Shown here: piece after piece, positions 17,289 to 26,023 of the stretch
Numbering within the stretch: position 1 is the stretch's first letter
Layout of the letters: every line of letters begins with the position of its first letter
Assembly (NCBI RefSeq): GCF_021390245.1
Contig: NZ_JAJUXH010000001.1
Coordinates: 124,001-188,000 of the forward strand
DNA from: Dyadobacter sp. CY323
GTDB taxonomy: Bacteria; Bacteroidota; Bacteroidia; Cytophagales; Spirosomataceae
Reading direction: 5' to 3'
Length of the DNA stretch: 64,000 bases
Notes under the pieces: model-generated
Databases searched by the model: none
What the model saw: only the letters and a program-made list of their open reading frames with translations
What the model was told of the DNA's origin: nothing
Program-made: the position numbers and the translations under genes

Positions 17289-18307
17289 CGCAACCGTTTT
17301 TCTTGCATCCGGACAGCTTTCCATTTGTATTTCCAGATCAGGAAAATACCGATAAGGATCGGTCCGAGCACGTTGACGATCCAAACCAGAAACGTGGCTG
17401 CGATGATCCTTTCAGGTGGCAGATCGTAGGATGCAAACACGAGCAATGCAGTAAATTCCCTCAAACCGAGATCGCCAAGTACATTAATGGCGGGAATCAG
17501 GGTTTTAGCAAGGAAAATCAACGAAACGCATGAAATGAGATCGATAACCGATACCGGCAGATCAAAAAGTGATAATGCGAGTACAAACTGGCTTAGAAAA
17601 ATCAGGTAACGAAATGCGCCTAATAAAGTTGCAAAACCGATTTCGCCCGAAGAATAGCTGCCGATGATCCTTATATAGGATTGTATCTTTTTGAAAAACG
17701 CCTTTTCCGGTTTCCATTCCGTGACCGGTTTTTTGAGCCAGATGGTTGCAATTCCCAAAATGATGATCAATACAAGTAACAAACTCAGCAGTTGTTTCGA
17801 AGTTTCTGCCAGTAATAACCTTTGCTGAATTTGAAACCAGCCCCACGCGCCGGCGACCACGGAAACGTAAAACTGGATCCCATTTGAAACGAGTGCTGCG
17901 CCAATTGCTTCAAGCCTCCGATCTGATTTCAATGCGGCAATGCGGCCGATGGTATCTCCAAGCTGGGCGGGAGCAGCCACACCCACAGCCAGGCCGGTTA
18001 ATGTCCCACGAAAGGCTTCCCAAAAACTGAGTTTGATCACCTTGCCCACCAGTTTCTGCCATTTCAGGCTTTCGAAAGCCCAGTTGACCGGTACCAGTGC
18101 CAGGATAAGGAGAATGGTTGCGAGGTGTTCCGCATTTAAAATACTGCCAAAAACTTCACCGATATCACCGATTCCCTTTTGCTCGTTTGAGAATGTTTTA
18201 TAAATGTAGCTGAGAATAAGGATGGTAACCACCAGTTTGATCCCGAGCAGCAGGTAGGCCCGTTTTGTTCTTTCTTTTGGAGGGGAGAGTTCGTTATCTT
18301 GCACCAT
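17285..18307 (-). CDS. Flippase-like LPG-synthase TM domain protein
   Basis: A 340-aa protein of the lysylphosphatidylglycerol-synthase transmembrane/YbhN (UPF0104) superfamily with about eight membrane segments and the family-like GLAVGVAAPAQLGDTIGRIAAL stretch. Relatives move lipids or lipid-linked sugars across the inner membrane. The ATG at 18307 overlaps, on the opposite strand, the ruvC ATG within a CATG. A longer frame to 18367 would lie inside ruvC and is less likely. It is probably co-transcribed with the GT2 gene downstream. Confidence 0.82.
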   Translation of the reverse strand: MVQDNELSPPKERTKRAYLLLGIKLVVTILILSYIYKTFSNEQKGIGDIGEVFGSILNAEHLATILLILALVPVNWAFESLKWQKLVGKVIKLSFWEAFRGTLTGLAVGVAAPAQLGDTIGRIAALKSDRRLEAIGAALVSNGIQFYVSVVAGAWGWFQIQQRLLLAETSKQLLSLLLVLIIILGIATIWLKKPVTEWKPEKAFFKKIQSYIRIIGSYSSGEIGFATLLGAFRYLIFLSQFVLALSLFDLPVSVIDLISCVSLIFLAKTLIPAINVLGDLGLREFTALLVFASYDLPPERIIAATFLVWIVNVLGPILIGIFLIWKYKWKAVRMQEKRLR

Positions 18308-18899
18308 GATCAGATTACAGCAAACCGACGTTACCGAAAAGGTTATTATAGGAGTTGATCCCGGCACTCAGGTGATGGGTTACGGGGTGATTTCGGTCAA
18401 AGGTCAGCAGATTTCGCTGGTTCAATATGGGGTGATACATCTGAGCAAATATACTACCCACGAACTGAAGTTAAAGAAAATCTTTGAGCGCATCTCCCAG
18501 CTGATCGACGACTACCTGCCGGACGAAATGGCGATTGAAGATCCTTTTTACGGGAAAAATCCGCAATCCATGTTAAAACTCGGGCGTGCCCAGGGAGTTG
18601 CCATGGCGGCTGCGTTAGCCCGAAATATCCCGATCGTAGAATACTCTCCCAAAAAAGTAAAGCAATCCGTGACCGGAAGCGGCAGTGCCTCCAAGGAACA
18701 GGTTGCTTATATGTTGGAAAAAATCCTGAAAATGGAACTGAGCAAAGAGTTCATGGATGCCACCGACGGCATCGCGATCGCGATCTGCCACCAGTACCAT
18801 GCCAATTCGCCCGCTTCCAAAGCCACCGCTACTTCTAAAAAATCCAAAAAGGGAGGTTGGGGCGCATTCGTCGGTGAAAATCCGGACCGGGTAAAATGA
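18306..18899 (+). CDS. ruvC: Crossover junction endodeoxyribonuclease RuvC
   Basis: A 197-aa Holliday-junction resolvase of RNase H fold. Asp18 in IIGVDPGTQVMGYG is the first catalytic residue; others are Glu in AIEDPFYGKNPQS and the C-terminal Asp pair in FMDATDGIAIAICH. The basic loop KKVKQSVTGSGSASKEQV contacts DNA. The lysine-rich C-terminal tail (KATATSKKSKKGG) is slightly longer than in E. coli. It starts back-to-back with the flippase-like gene with no intergenic space. Confidence 0.95.
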   Translation: MIRLQQTDVTEKVIIGVDPGTQVMGYGVISVKGQQISLVQYGVIHLSKYTTHELKLKKIFERISQLIDDYLPDEMAIEDPFYGKNPQSMLKLGRAQGVAMAAALARNIPIVEYSPKKVKQSVTGSGSASKEQVAYMLEKILKMELSKEFMDATDGIAIAICHQYHANSPASKATATSKKSKKGGWGAFVGENPDRVK

Positions 18900-18945
18900 C
18901 ATTTGTCTCGTCCTAAAAAAAGTTTACAGTTTAGATTTCCAGCTT

Positions 18946-19402
18946 ACAGGAGGCCCCGCAGGGGCCGCATTTACTTTAATTAATCACGCTTTCTAGAAAC
19001 AGGAGGCCCCGCTGGGGCCGCATTACCTTAATCAACCACGCTTTCTAGAAACAGGTAGCTCCTCTGGAGCCCGCGCTTATTTCGTTTCAATTGGATTTCC
19101 TAGAAACAGGATGCTCCTCCGGATCCCGCGCTTATTTCCTTTCAATTGCATTTTGTAGAAACAGGAGGCCCCTCCGGAGCCCGCACGTATTTCTTTTCAA
19201 TTGCATTTTCTGGAAACAGGAGGCTCGGGAGCTTTGCTTGGTCTTGCCGATAGAAATCTCTTGTAACCAAATGCTTCTTATCAAGGCCTCCAAGATTTGG
19301 CCTATTGTCAAACTCAGTTTCCTGCCAGCCACAGCGTGGCTCCCTGTTTATAGAAATTGTGATACCAAATTGAATGAAAGGCCCCGGCGGGGCCTCCTGA
19401 TA
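18946..19402. repeat. Hairpin repeat array between ruvC and metalloprotease genes
   Basis: Six direct copies of a 52-55-base unit begin at 18946, 18999, 19051, 19106, 19161 and 19216 (position of ACAGG). Each has the form TTCTAGAAACAGGAGG followed by a GC-rich hairpin such as GGCCCCGCTGGGGCC, then an AT-rich spacer (CTTTAATTAATCACGC or TTATTTCCTTTCAATTGC). Two inverted copies follow at about 19328-19356 and 19379-19399, so the array could fold on itself. The 507-base region (18900-19406) has no supported gene. The array lies between converging genes and may act as a bidirectional terminator; its real role is unknown. It is not CRISPR: the spacers are similar to each other and no cas gene is near. 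Confidence 0.85.
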
Positions 19403-19406
19403 TTTC

Positions 19407-22400
19407 TTATTTTGCCATCTTCAGAATTTTGGTAACCTTCCCGGCTTTCAGCCGGTAAATGTAAATCCCGCTGGGGAGTCGCGATGCGTCTACATCCGCA
19501 GTGTGCCAACCTGAATGGAACGCGCCGCTTTTCAACAAGGCTATTTTTTGGCCGCGGACGTTGAAGAGTTCCAATTCTGCAGTTGTGGCCTCGGGCAAAT
19601 AGAATGTAATAGCTGTTTTCGACTGTGCGGGATTTGGTACGTTTTGTAAAAGCATAATCTCCGAGGGCTCAGTTGCTGTGACTAATTCGCAGGCGGCGGC
19701 TTTTTCTACATTGAATGCCGGACTTTCATTGCTTGTCAACTCGGGATTCGTAGTGATGGTACGGATCGTATAGAGTCCGGTTGAAAGAGTTTCGGGGAAC
19801 TTCAGAGTAACCTCGCTACCGTTTTTGGAAAGTGCGGGCAAGATCGTCAGCGCATTTGTTGCATTGTTTTTCAGCTGAAAGGAAATGGTATTGTCTTTTC
19901 CGAAAGTTGAATTGGTAGTAATGGTAACACTCGTTTCTTTGCCCACACAATACCTGGATTTTGGTACAAACCTTTGAATTTTGTTTTCTTCAAATGAATG
20001 CAATTCACCGCCGTTCGTCAGGATCAATAACTGATCGTTGAAAATTTCCAGATCGAAGGGTTCTTTCAGGAAGTTCAGGCCGTCGGAATAAATGGTTGCT
20101 TTCTGATTTTTGTATTTGATAAGTGCATAATCTGCAAAATCCTGATTGATAATGCCGATGAAACGGTAGGCCGACAGCCACATGGTCCCGTCTTTGTCAG
20201 AAATGATTTTTTGAATGGCGAATGGCGAAAAGGTATCTATCGCTTCCCATTCCTTGTTTTTGTTCAATTTGCTCACGCCCCAATCTCCGTAGGCATAGCA
20301 GGTTTGATCCTTATCAAAAGCTAATCCTTTCACGTTTCGCCATTGCGGGAGGTAAGTCTCGGGAGTCCATCGTTCGTTGAAAAACGAATAAACACGGCCG
20401 TCACCCATCACGGCCCAGACACGTCCGGTACCGTCTTTTTCGATGCAGACAGCCAGGGTTGAAAAGAGTGTATTGTAGTCGTAGAATGTCCAGGCACCGT
20501 TGTGAAAACGTCCCACTCCCAGATTTGCCGTTTTGAAAAACATACCGTCTCCCGACACAACAGCCTTGCTAAATTCATTGAAGTAGATAGCCGGATAGCC
20601 AGATGGATAGTCGAACGTTTTCCCGTCCGATTCCACGAAAAGGTTATTGGTTCCAAATAAATAGGTTTTGCCCGTGTCCGATGCTCCGAAAAGGCTGATG
20701 TAATTGGAGCTTTTTCCGGCTGTCGTGGTGACGGTACTGGCCGACCAGTCTTTGAGGTTTTCAGTTGAATAGTAGCCACTTACAATATCAAACACATACA
20801 ATTTCTTTCCCGCCGGGTAGAACCGGTTTTTAAGGGCTCCGCGGAAATTAGCCGATAACATATTTTTGGAAATGGTAGTCAGATACTGAAAGCGCTGATC
20901 GTCCATTCCCGTTGAAAGCTGGTAGCTTCTCCAGTTTGTCATGTTTTCCGGGAACCACTCGATCCGTGTACGAAGATGATAGTCCTTATTTTCTGAAAGT
21001 TCGGGCATGAAATCAGATTTATTGGTCACCCATTCGTTCATCCGGTTGGTAGTGTTGCTGTTTGTGTACACGATATCCTTGAAATCGGCGTCTGTGGCGA
21101 TCTCTATATGTTCCAAAACTCCCGTATGCGGATTTGAGATGAAATTTTGAGTGGCGAGAATGGGCTTGCTGGAAATGTTCTGCAAATTCGTAGCATTCCA
21201 GACCACGCTGCCCCATGGATTTGTTGTGCCCTCGGGGTCAGACCATTGGCTCCATATATTCCCGTATTTCACCCGCAGACGTACGTTATTTTGTCCATAA
21301 AAATTGTTCGGTACCGCAATTTTGAAGGACTGAGTCGCATTATTATCCGATGTAAAATCAAAACTGATCTTCTGCTCTTCATTATTAGACGTTGAAACCT
21401 GAACCTGGTAAGAATGAATACCCTCATATTTCTTGAAGCTTCCATACACAATCAGATCGTTGTCCATCCGGACATTGGAGAGAACAGGCGCGGTCGCTTG
21501 TTCGGAAAAAGGTCCCACTTTAAATGGAAGTGGCGCGGACCAATTGCTGCTTCCCCCTGCGTTCACGGATTTTAACCGGGCAAAATAATTACCTTCTGCC
21601 AGGCCGCGCGACTGATAAATGGACTGTTTTGGCGATTCATCTTCAAGTATTTGGGTAAATGCGGCATCCCGGGCAATTTGGAAAACGAAATGTCCGGCCA
21701 ATTCCTGCGCATCCCACTCAAATGTCGGCGTGTTGACTGAGCCAGTTTCCCATTTTTTTAAAAGCTGCGGTGTTGTCGGCGCATTAACCAATGCATTCAA
21801 CTTGAACTCGGTATTCACTTTTCCCTCGGCATAGTCCCGTATCAGGTTCTGGCAAAGCGGATGAAAAGACATATTGCTGCGGCAATAAGACATAATTGAA
21901 CCATTTATCGACTCGGTAAACAGGCTTTGGCAAGAATCGGAGACATTCTCTACGGAATTGCACCGATCAATGGGGCCGCCGGGCCAGGAGCAGTTGTGCG
22001 TGTGCGGGGAACCGAGGGTGTGCCCAAGTTCATGCGCCAGCAAATCCACGTAAATGCCCGGATTATATGGGTCCGGAAAATTCGACGAGCACATCCGGTA
22101 CCCGCCATAAAACCAGCCGCCGCGCACCGAAAGGGAAACCACGGCATCCCGCGGTTCGAATCGATTGTTCCGCCAGTAGTTCACTACGTTGTTGAAATAA
22201 TCTTCGTCATTGACAAGTGGGTAGGGTTCCGGCTGGTCCCAAATCAGGATCGATACCACAGTGAGTTTGATATTCATATCTCTTTCGAAAATGAGGGAAG
22301 CATTTTCGATAAATCGGTACGCAGCCTTTGTAATGGCCTTTTTGTCGCTATTATAATGCAGGTAAGTTTTATAGTTGACATCCAGCGCGAGCCGGTATTC

Positions 22401-22583
22401 GAGCTGCTCCGTCGCACCTGCACGTGCGGAGGCTAGGTCAGTTTTGAGTGAATATTTTTTCAGGTAAGCTTCGGCAAGCGAGTCGTTTGTGCCGCAGGAT
22501 GGCAGCGTTTGTCCAGCTACCCGGACGGAAGCAGCTAATAGAATAAGGAAAAGCAAAGCTGATCCCGCGAAGTAAAATTTCAT
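19407..22583 (-). CDS. T9SS-sorted reprolysin-like zinc metalloprotease
   Basis: A 1058-aa secreted protease. A signal peptide spans 1-25 (ending VAGQ). The catalytic domain (about 60-260) has H184-E-x2-H188-x2-G191-x2-H194 (HELGHTLGSPHTH), the metzincin zinc site, with a later SIMSYCR Met-turn. A fibronectin-like region (about 285-470) and a propeller-like region (about 600-870) follow. The last about 80 residues (LLQNVPNPAQSKT to ILKMAK) are a type A T9SS sorting domain. The start at 22583 gives the signal peptide; the frame extends to 22628 without benefit. It probably degrades external protein. Confidence 0.9.
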   Translation of the reverse strand: MKFYFAGSALLFLILLAASVRVAGQTLPSCGTNDSLAEAYLKKYSLKTDLASARAGATEQLEYRLALDVNYKTYLHYNSDKKAITKAAYRFIENASLIFERDMNIKLTVVSILIWDQPEPYPLVNDEDYFNNVVNYWRNNRFEPRDAVVSLSVRGGWFYGGYRMCSSNFPDPYNPGIYVDLLAHELGHTLGSPHTHNCSWPGGPIDRCNSVENVSDSCQSLFTESINGSIMSYCRSNMSFHPLCQNLIRDYAEGKVNTEFKLNALVNAPTTPQLLKKWETGSVNTPTFEWDAQELAGHFVFQIARDAAFTQILEDESPKQSIYQSRGLAEGNYFARLKSVNAGGSSNWSAPLPFKVGPFSEQATAPVLSNVRMDNDLIVYGSFKKYEGIHSYQVQVSTSNNEEQKISFDFTSDNNATQSFKIAVPNNFYGQNNVRLRVKYGNIWSQWSDPEGTTNPWGSVVWNATNLQNISSKPILATQNFISNPHTGVLEHIEIATDADFKDIVYTNSNTTNRMNEWVTNKSDFMPELSENKDYHLRTRIEWFPENMTNWRSYQLSTGMDDQRFQYLTTISKNMLSANFRGALKNRFYPAGKKLYVFDIVSGYYSTENLKDWSASTVTTTAGKSSNYISLFGASDTGKTYLFGTNNLFVESDGKTFDYPSGYPAIYFNEFSKAVVSGDGMFFKTANLGVGRFHNGAWTFYDYNTLFSTLAVCIEKDGTGRVWAVMGDGRVYSFFNERWTPETYLPQWRNVKGLAFDKDQTCYAYGDWGVSKLNKNKEWEAIDTFSPFAIQKIISDKDGTMWLSAYRFIGIINQDFADYALIKYKNQKATIYSDGLNFLKEPFDLEIFNDQLLILTNGGELHSFEENKIQRFVPKSRYCVGKETSVTITTNSTFGKDNTISFQLKNNATNALTILPALSKNGSEVTLKFPETLSTGLYTIRTITTNPELTSNESPAFNVEKAAACELVTATEPSEIMLLQNVPNPAQSKTAITFYLPEATTAELELFNVRGQKIALLKSGAFHSGWHTADVDASRLPSGIYIYRLKAGKVTKILKMAK

Positions 22584-22706
22584 CAATAATAGCGGAATAG
22601 AGTTGTATTGACGATAAAAATAGATCAAAAACGGTTACAACGGGCGAGTATTTAATCTCAGTATTAAAAAAAATTTAATGGTATTAATTTGATAAATCCT
22701 TCAACT

Positions 22707-22772
22707 AATCAAACGTTTGTTTAAATAAATCAAACAAGCGTTTGATTTCTGTTTTTGAGTTTGGTAATTTTG
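22707..22772 (+). promoter_or_regulatory. TetR operator and efflux operon promoter
   Basis: Long dyad with outer arms AATCAAACG (22707-22715) and CGTTTGATT (22739-22747) and inner TTTGTTTAAAT/ATCAAACAA sequence. TTTG at 22741-22744 and TAATTTTG at 22765-22772, 20 bases apart, match the Bacteroidota -33/-7 promoter, with the -33 element inside the right operator arm. This predicts repression of the whole downstream operon by its own first gene. Confidence 0.65.
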
Positions 22773-22810
22773 TCTTGTCATTAACAAAAAGCACTGCTAA
22801 TATCCTGTTA

Positions 22811-23467
22811 ATGAAACACATAATGGAATACAACGCCAAACAATTGCAAATCATCGAAGTGGGCGAGCGGCTATTCGCCCAAAAGGGTTTTGCAGGAACT
22901 TCAGTGAGAGATATCGCGCAGGAAGCAGACGTAAATGTTTCCATGATCTCTTATTATTTCGGATCAAAAGAAAAACTCATTGAGGCCCTGTTCCAACACC
23001 GGATGAACGAATCGCGGTCGCGCCTGGAAACGCTTTTAATGGACGACGATCTTATGCCTATACAAAAGATCAACGTACTGATAGACAGTGTGATAGACCG
23101 ATTAATGGGAAATCAATGCTTTCACAACATTATGATGAGAGAGCAGCTTTCTTCGGAACGCACGCCGGTCATTTCGGAACACATCCGGAATCTCAAAATA
23201 CGCAATATGCAGCTGATGCAGAAGCTCATTCAGGAAGGTCAGGATTCCGGCGCTTTTCGCAAGAATATCGATATGAGCCTCATGTCTACCACACTTTATG
23301 GCACGATTAATTATGCTATCGCCACCCAGGATTTTTATAAGAAAATCAACGACCTCGAATCTATGGAGGAAGAAGAGTTTCAAAAATACCTGAAACGCAA
23401 ATTGAGCCAGCACCTAAAAAGTCTATTTAAATCATCCGTATCTAATGAACACCACATTCAAAATTAA
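22811..23467 (+). CDS. TetR/AcrR family regulator of an efflux operon
   Basis: A regulator of about 218 aa. The N-terminal TetR HTH (ERLFAQKGFAGTSVRDIAQEADVNVSMISYYFGSKEKLIEALF) is canonical; the rest is a helical ligand-binding domain. Start at 22811 or, equally plausible, 22823; the frame opening at 22742 would overlap the promoter. The 3' end overlaps the TolC-like gene by 23 bases, so it is translated with the pump it probably represses. The inducer is unknown. Confidence 0.9.
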   Translation: MKHIMEYNAKQLQIIEVGERLFAQKGFAGTSVRDIAQEADVNVSMISYYFGSKEKLIEALFQHRMNESRSRLETLLMDDDLMPIQKINVLIDSVIDRLMGNQCFHNIMMREQLSSERTPVISEHIRNLKIRNMQLMQKLIQEGQDSGAFRKNIDMSLMSTTLYGTINYAIATQDFYKKINDLESMEEEEFQKYLKRKLSQHLKSLFKSSVSNEHHIQN

Positions 23468-24782
23468 GAGAATGGTCTACGCGGCAGCCGGAGTGATCTG
23501 GGTTGCGGCTGCCACGCATTCCTTTGCCCAGACCGCACGCACCCTTACGTTGGAGGAGGCCATTGAAATGAGTTTGAAAAACAGCAAACAGCTTAAATTG
23601 AGCCAGACGAATGTAGATCTCGCTGGATTAAGCATTCGTCAGATCCGGGAAAATCAGCTGCCCAATCTGAGTATTTCGGGATCATATCTGCGGGTTAATA
23701 CTCCAAATATCGACCTAAAGATCAAGCAGAGTGGAAATGATAGCACGGGTGGCGGGGCTGCTCCGGCAGTGCATCAGGCGATGTACGGCATGGCCAGCGC
23801 ATCGCTCCCGATCTTTTCAGGTTTCCGGTTTAAATATGGATTGGAGTCTGCGCATTACCTCGAACAGGCTGCGAAACTGGACGTTGAAAATGATCGCGAC
23901 GCCATTATACAAAATACCGTTGCGGCTTACAGCAATTTATACAAAGCAAAAAAATCGCTTGACCTGGTTTCTGAAAATCTTTTGAGAGAACGTGAGCGGG
24001 TGGCGGAATTTACCAACCGTGAGAAAAACGGGATGCTGGCTAGGAACGATCTGATGAAAGCCAAACTGCAGGAATCAAATGTAGAACTTGCTCTTTTGAA
24101 TGCAGAAAACGATCTGAAAATAACGACGATCAATATGGACCTGATGCTCGGCCTTCCCGAAAATACTGCTGTCTTGGCTGATTCCGCGAGTTTTATTCAA
24201 TTAAAAGAGGAAGGAAGTGTAGATCAGTGGGAACAAAATGCATTGGCACACCGAAAGGATTTTGCAGCAAATGGTATTCGGCAAAAAGCGGCTGTAACGG
24301 ACATTAAGGTGGCTAAAGCGGATTTTTATCCAAGTGTCGCACTGACTGCCGGGTATGTTGCATTGAATATTCCGGGAGTTGCGATGATCCCAAATGCAGT
24401 GAATGCGGGGATTGGGGTTAAATACGACATTGCATCGCTGTGGAAATCCGGGGCCAAAATGGAGCAGGCAAAAACCTGGGTATATCAGCTAAAAACGAAT
24501 GAAGAAATTCTGCTCGACCGCATTCATCTGGAAGTAAACACTGCCTATTTTAATTATGTGTTAAGTAAACGCAAAATTGATGTCTATGCCAAAGCCGTGG
24601 AGCAAGCCAGCGAAAACTACCGCATTACGAAAAATAAATATGATAACAGTCTGGTAACCACCACCGATCTGCTCGATGCAGACGTTGCGCAGGTTCAGTC
24701 GCAAATCAACTACGAAGCAGCAAAAGCCGACGCCATTGTTGCCTACAAAAAACTCGAACAAACCGCGGGGATGATTAATTAG
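23445..24782 (+). CDS. TolC-family outer-membrane efflux protein
   Basis: A 445-aa outer-membrane channel protein with a signal peptide (1-29, ending SFAQ) and two OEP repeats (about 38-215 and 250-440). Typical sequences are TLEEAIEMSLKNSKQLKLSQ near the N-terminus and LDADVAQVQSQINYEAAKADAIVAYKKLEQTAG at the C-terminus. It forms the exit duct for the adaptor and MFS pump encoded next. Confidence 0.92.
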   Translation: MNTTFKIKRMVYAAAGVIWVAAATHSFAQTARTLTLEEAIEMSLKNSKQLKLSQTNVDLAGLSIRQIRENQLPNLSISGSYLRVNTPNIDLKIKQSGNDSTGGGAAPAVHQAMYGMASASLPIFSGFRFKYGLESAHYLEQAAKLDVENDRDAIIQNTVAAYSNLYKAKKSLDLVSENLLRERERVAEFTNREKNGMLARNDLMKAKLQESNVELALLNAENDLKITTINMDLMLGLPENTAVLADSASFIQLKEEGSVDQWEQNALAHRKDFAANGIRQKAAVTDIKVAKADFYPSVALTAGYVALNIPGVAMIPNAVNAGIGVKYDIASLWKSGAKMEQAKTWVYQLKTNEEILLDRIHLEVNTAYFNYVLSKRKIDVYAKAVEQASENYRITKNKYDNSLVTTTDLLDADVAQVQSQINYEAAKADAIVAYKKLEQTAGMIN

Positions 24783-24875
24783 GTCAATTAGTCATTGGGT
24801 CACTAGGTCATTAATTGTTCGGAGTGGTTCGGGATAGAACATTCACTCATTCAGTCATTCAACATTAAAATAATA
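24783..24875. repeat. Short imperfect intergenic repeats
   Basis: A 93-base gap with iterated GTCATTnnGTCACTnnGTCATT and ACTCATTC/AGTCATTC words. The latter are reverse complements of the GAATGAGT words at 37.9 kb. No gene or clear hairpin terminator is present. Confidence 0.45.
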
Positions 24876-25991
24876 ATGGAAACTAAACAAACCACATTGG
24901 AGGCAGAAGAAACTGCACCACAAAAGAAAAGTTACCGCTTTGTCATTATCCTTACCGCGCTCATTTTGGTGGGCGGGATCTGGGGATTCAATAAATACAA
25001 CCACGGGCTCCATCATGAAGAAACGGACGATGCGCAGATAGACGCCAACATCAGTCCGGTAATCCCAAGAATTTCGGGATATGTGACCGAGATCCGGGTT
25101 AAGGATAACCAGAATGTAAAAAAAGGGGATACGCTGATCGTACTTGATAATCGTGACCAGCTGATCAAACTGGAACAGGCGAAGGCCGGGCTGGCTGGCT
25201 CACAGGGAAGTCTGGTGGTGGCAAATGCGACTACGAATGCGTCACAAGCCAGTGGCATCACGTATGAAGCGAACATTTCGATTGTAGAAGCGCAGATCGA
25301 GGAAGCAAAAGTAAATGTGTGGAGAGCAAATCAGGATTTTGCTAGATATGAAAACCTGATCAAAGACCATTCGATTACGCAGCAGGAATTTGAGCAGGCG
25401 TCGGCCACCAAACAAAAAGCGGAACGTGCATTGGCGGTTTTAGTTGCACAGAAAAATGCCGCTCAGCGTCAGGCGAAAGCGGCTGGGCAACAAACCAGGG
25501 CCACTTCTGTGCAAACCGGTGTTGCAAATGCAAACATCAAAGCCAGACAAGCTGAGATCGCAAATGCAGAGTTGAACCTGTCATATACGGTGATCACCGC
25601 CCCAACCGACGGTCGCGTGTCGAAGGTAAATGCGCAGCTTGGACAATTTCTGCAGGCCGGACAATCACTTTTCAGCATTATTTCGACGACAGAACCTTGG
25701 GTGGTAGCCAACTTCAAAGAAACGCAGTTAACCAGGATGAAGCTTGGGCAAAAAGTGCTGGTGCATGTGGATGCTTATCCGGATCATGAATTTGAAGCGA
25801 AAGTGGCTTCGTTTTCACCTGCGACCGGCGCACGTTTTGCACTTTTACCTCCTGATAATGCGAGCGGAAACTTTGTGAAAGTGGTGCAGCGTCTGCCGGT
25901 ACGAATCGAATTTACACAAGAAAAAGATCATCAGTTTATCTCAGAATTGCGTCCGGGTATGAATGTCTTTGTGGACGTTCTGTTGAACTAA
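24876..25991 (+). CDS. EmrA/HlyD-family periplasmic adaptor
   Basis: A 371-aa membrane-fusion protein. One N-terminal membrane anchor (about 22-40) is followed by the biotinyl-lipoyl half-motif (about 50-90, HEETDDAQIDANISPVIPRISGYVTEIRVKDNQNVKKGD), a long coiled-coil hairpin (about 95-215) and the second half (AELNLSYTVITAPTDGRVSKV). This is the EmrA pattern. It links the MFS pump to the TolC-like channel in a tripartite drug exporter. Confidence 0.92.
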   Translation: METKQTTLEAEETAPQKKSYRFVIILTALILVGGIWGFNKYNHGLHHEETDDAQIDANISPVIPRISGYVTEIRVKDNQNVKKGDTLIVLDNRDQLIKLEQAKAGLAGSQGSLVVANATTNASQASGITYEANISIVEAQIEEAKVNVWRANQDFARYENLIKDHSITQQEFEQASATKQKAERALAVLVAQKNAAQRQAKAAGQQTRATSVQTGVANANIKARQAEIANAELNLSYTVITAPTDGRVSKVNAQLGQFLQAGQSLFSIISTTEPWVVANFKETQLTRMKLGQKVLVHVDAYPDHEFEAKVASFSPATGARFALLPPDNASGNFVKVVQRLPVRIEFTQEKDHQFISELRPGMNVFVDVLLN

Positions 25992-26023
25992 GAACCTGAT
26001 TTTGATTCTAAAACCAATATTGA

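Noticed and set aside
18946-19240. Regularly spaced repeats resembling a CRISPR array
   Set aside because: The units are 52-55 bases with imperfect GC hairpins, the spacers resemble each other rather than being unique, two copies are inverted and no cas gene is present.
21927-22436. 169-codon plus-strand frame
   Set aside because: Antisense to the catalytic domain of the metalloprotease gene, which has the full zinc motif.
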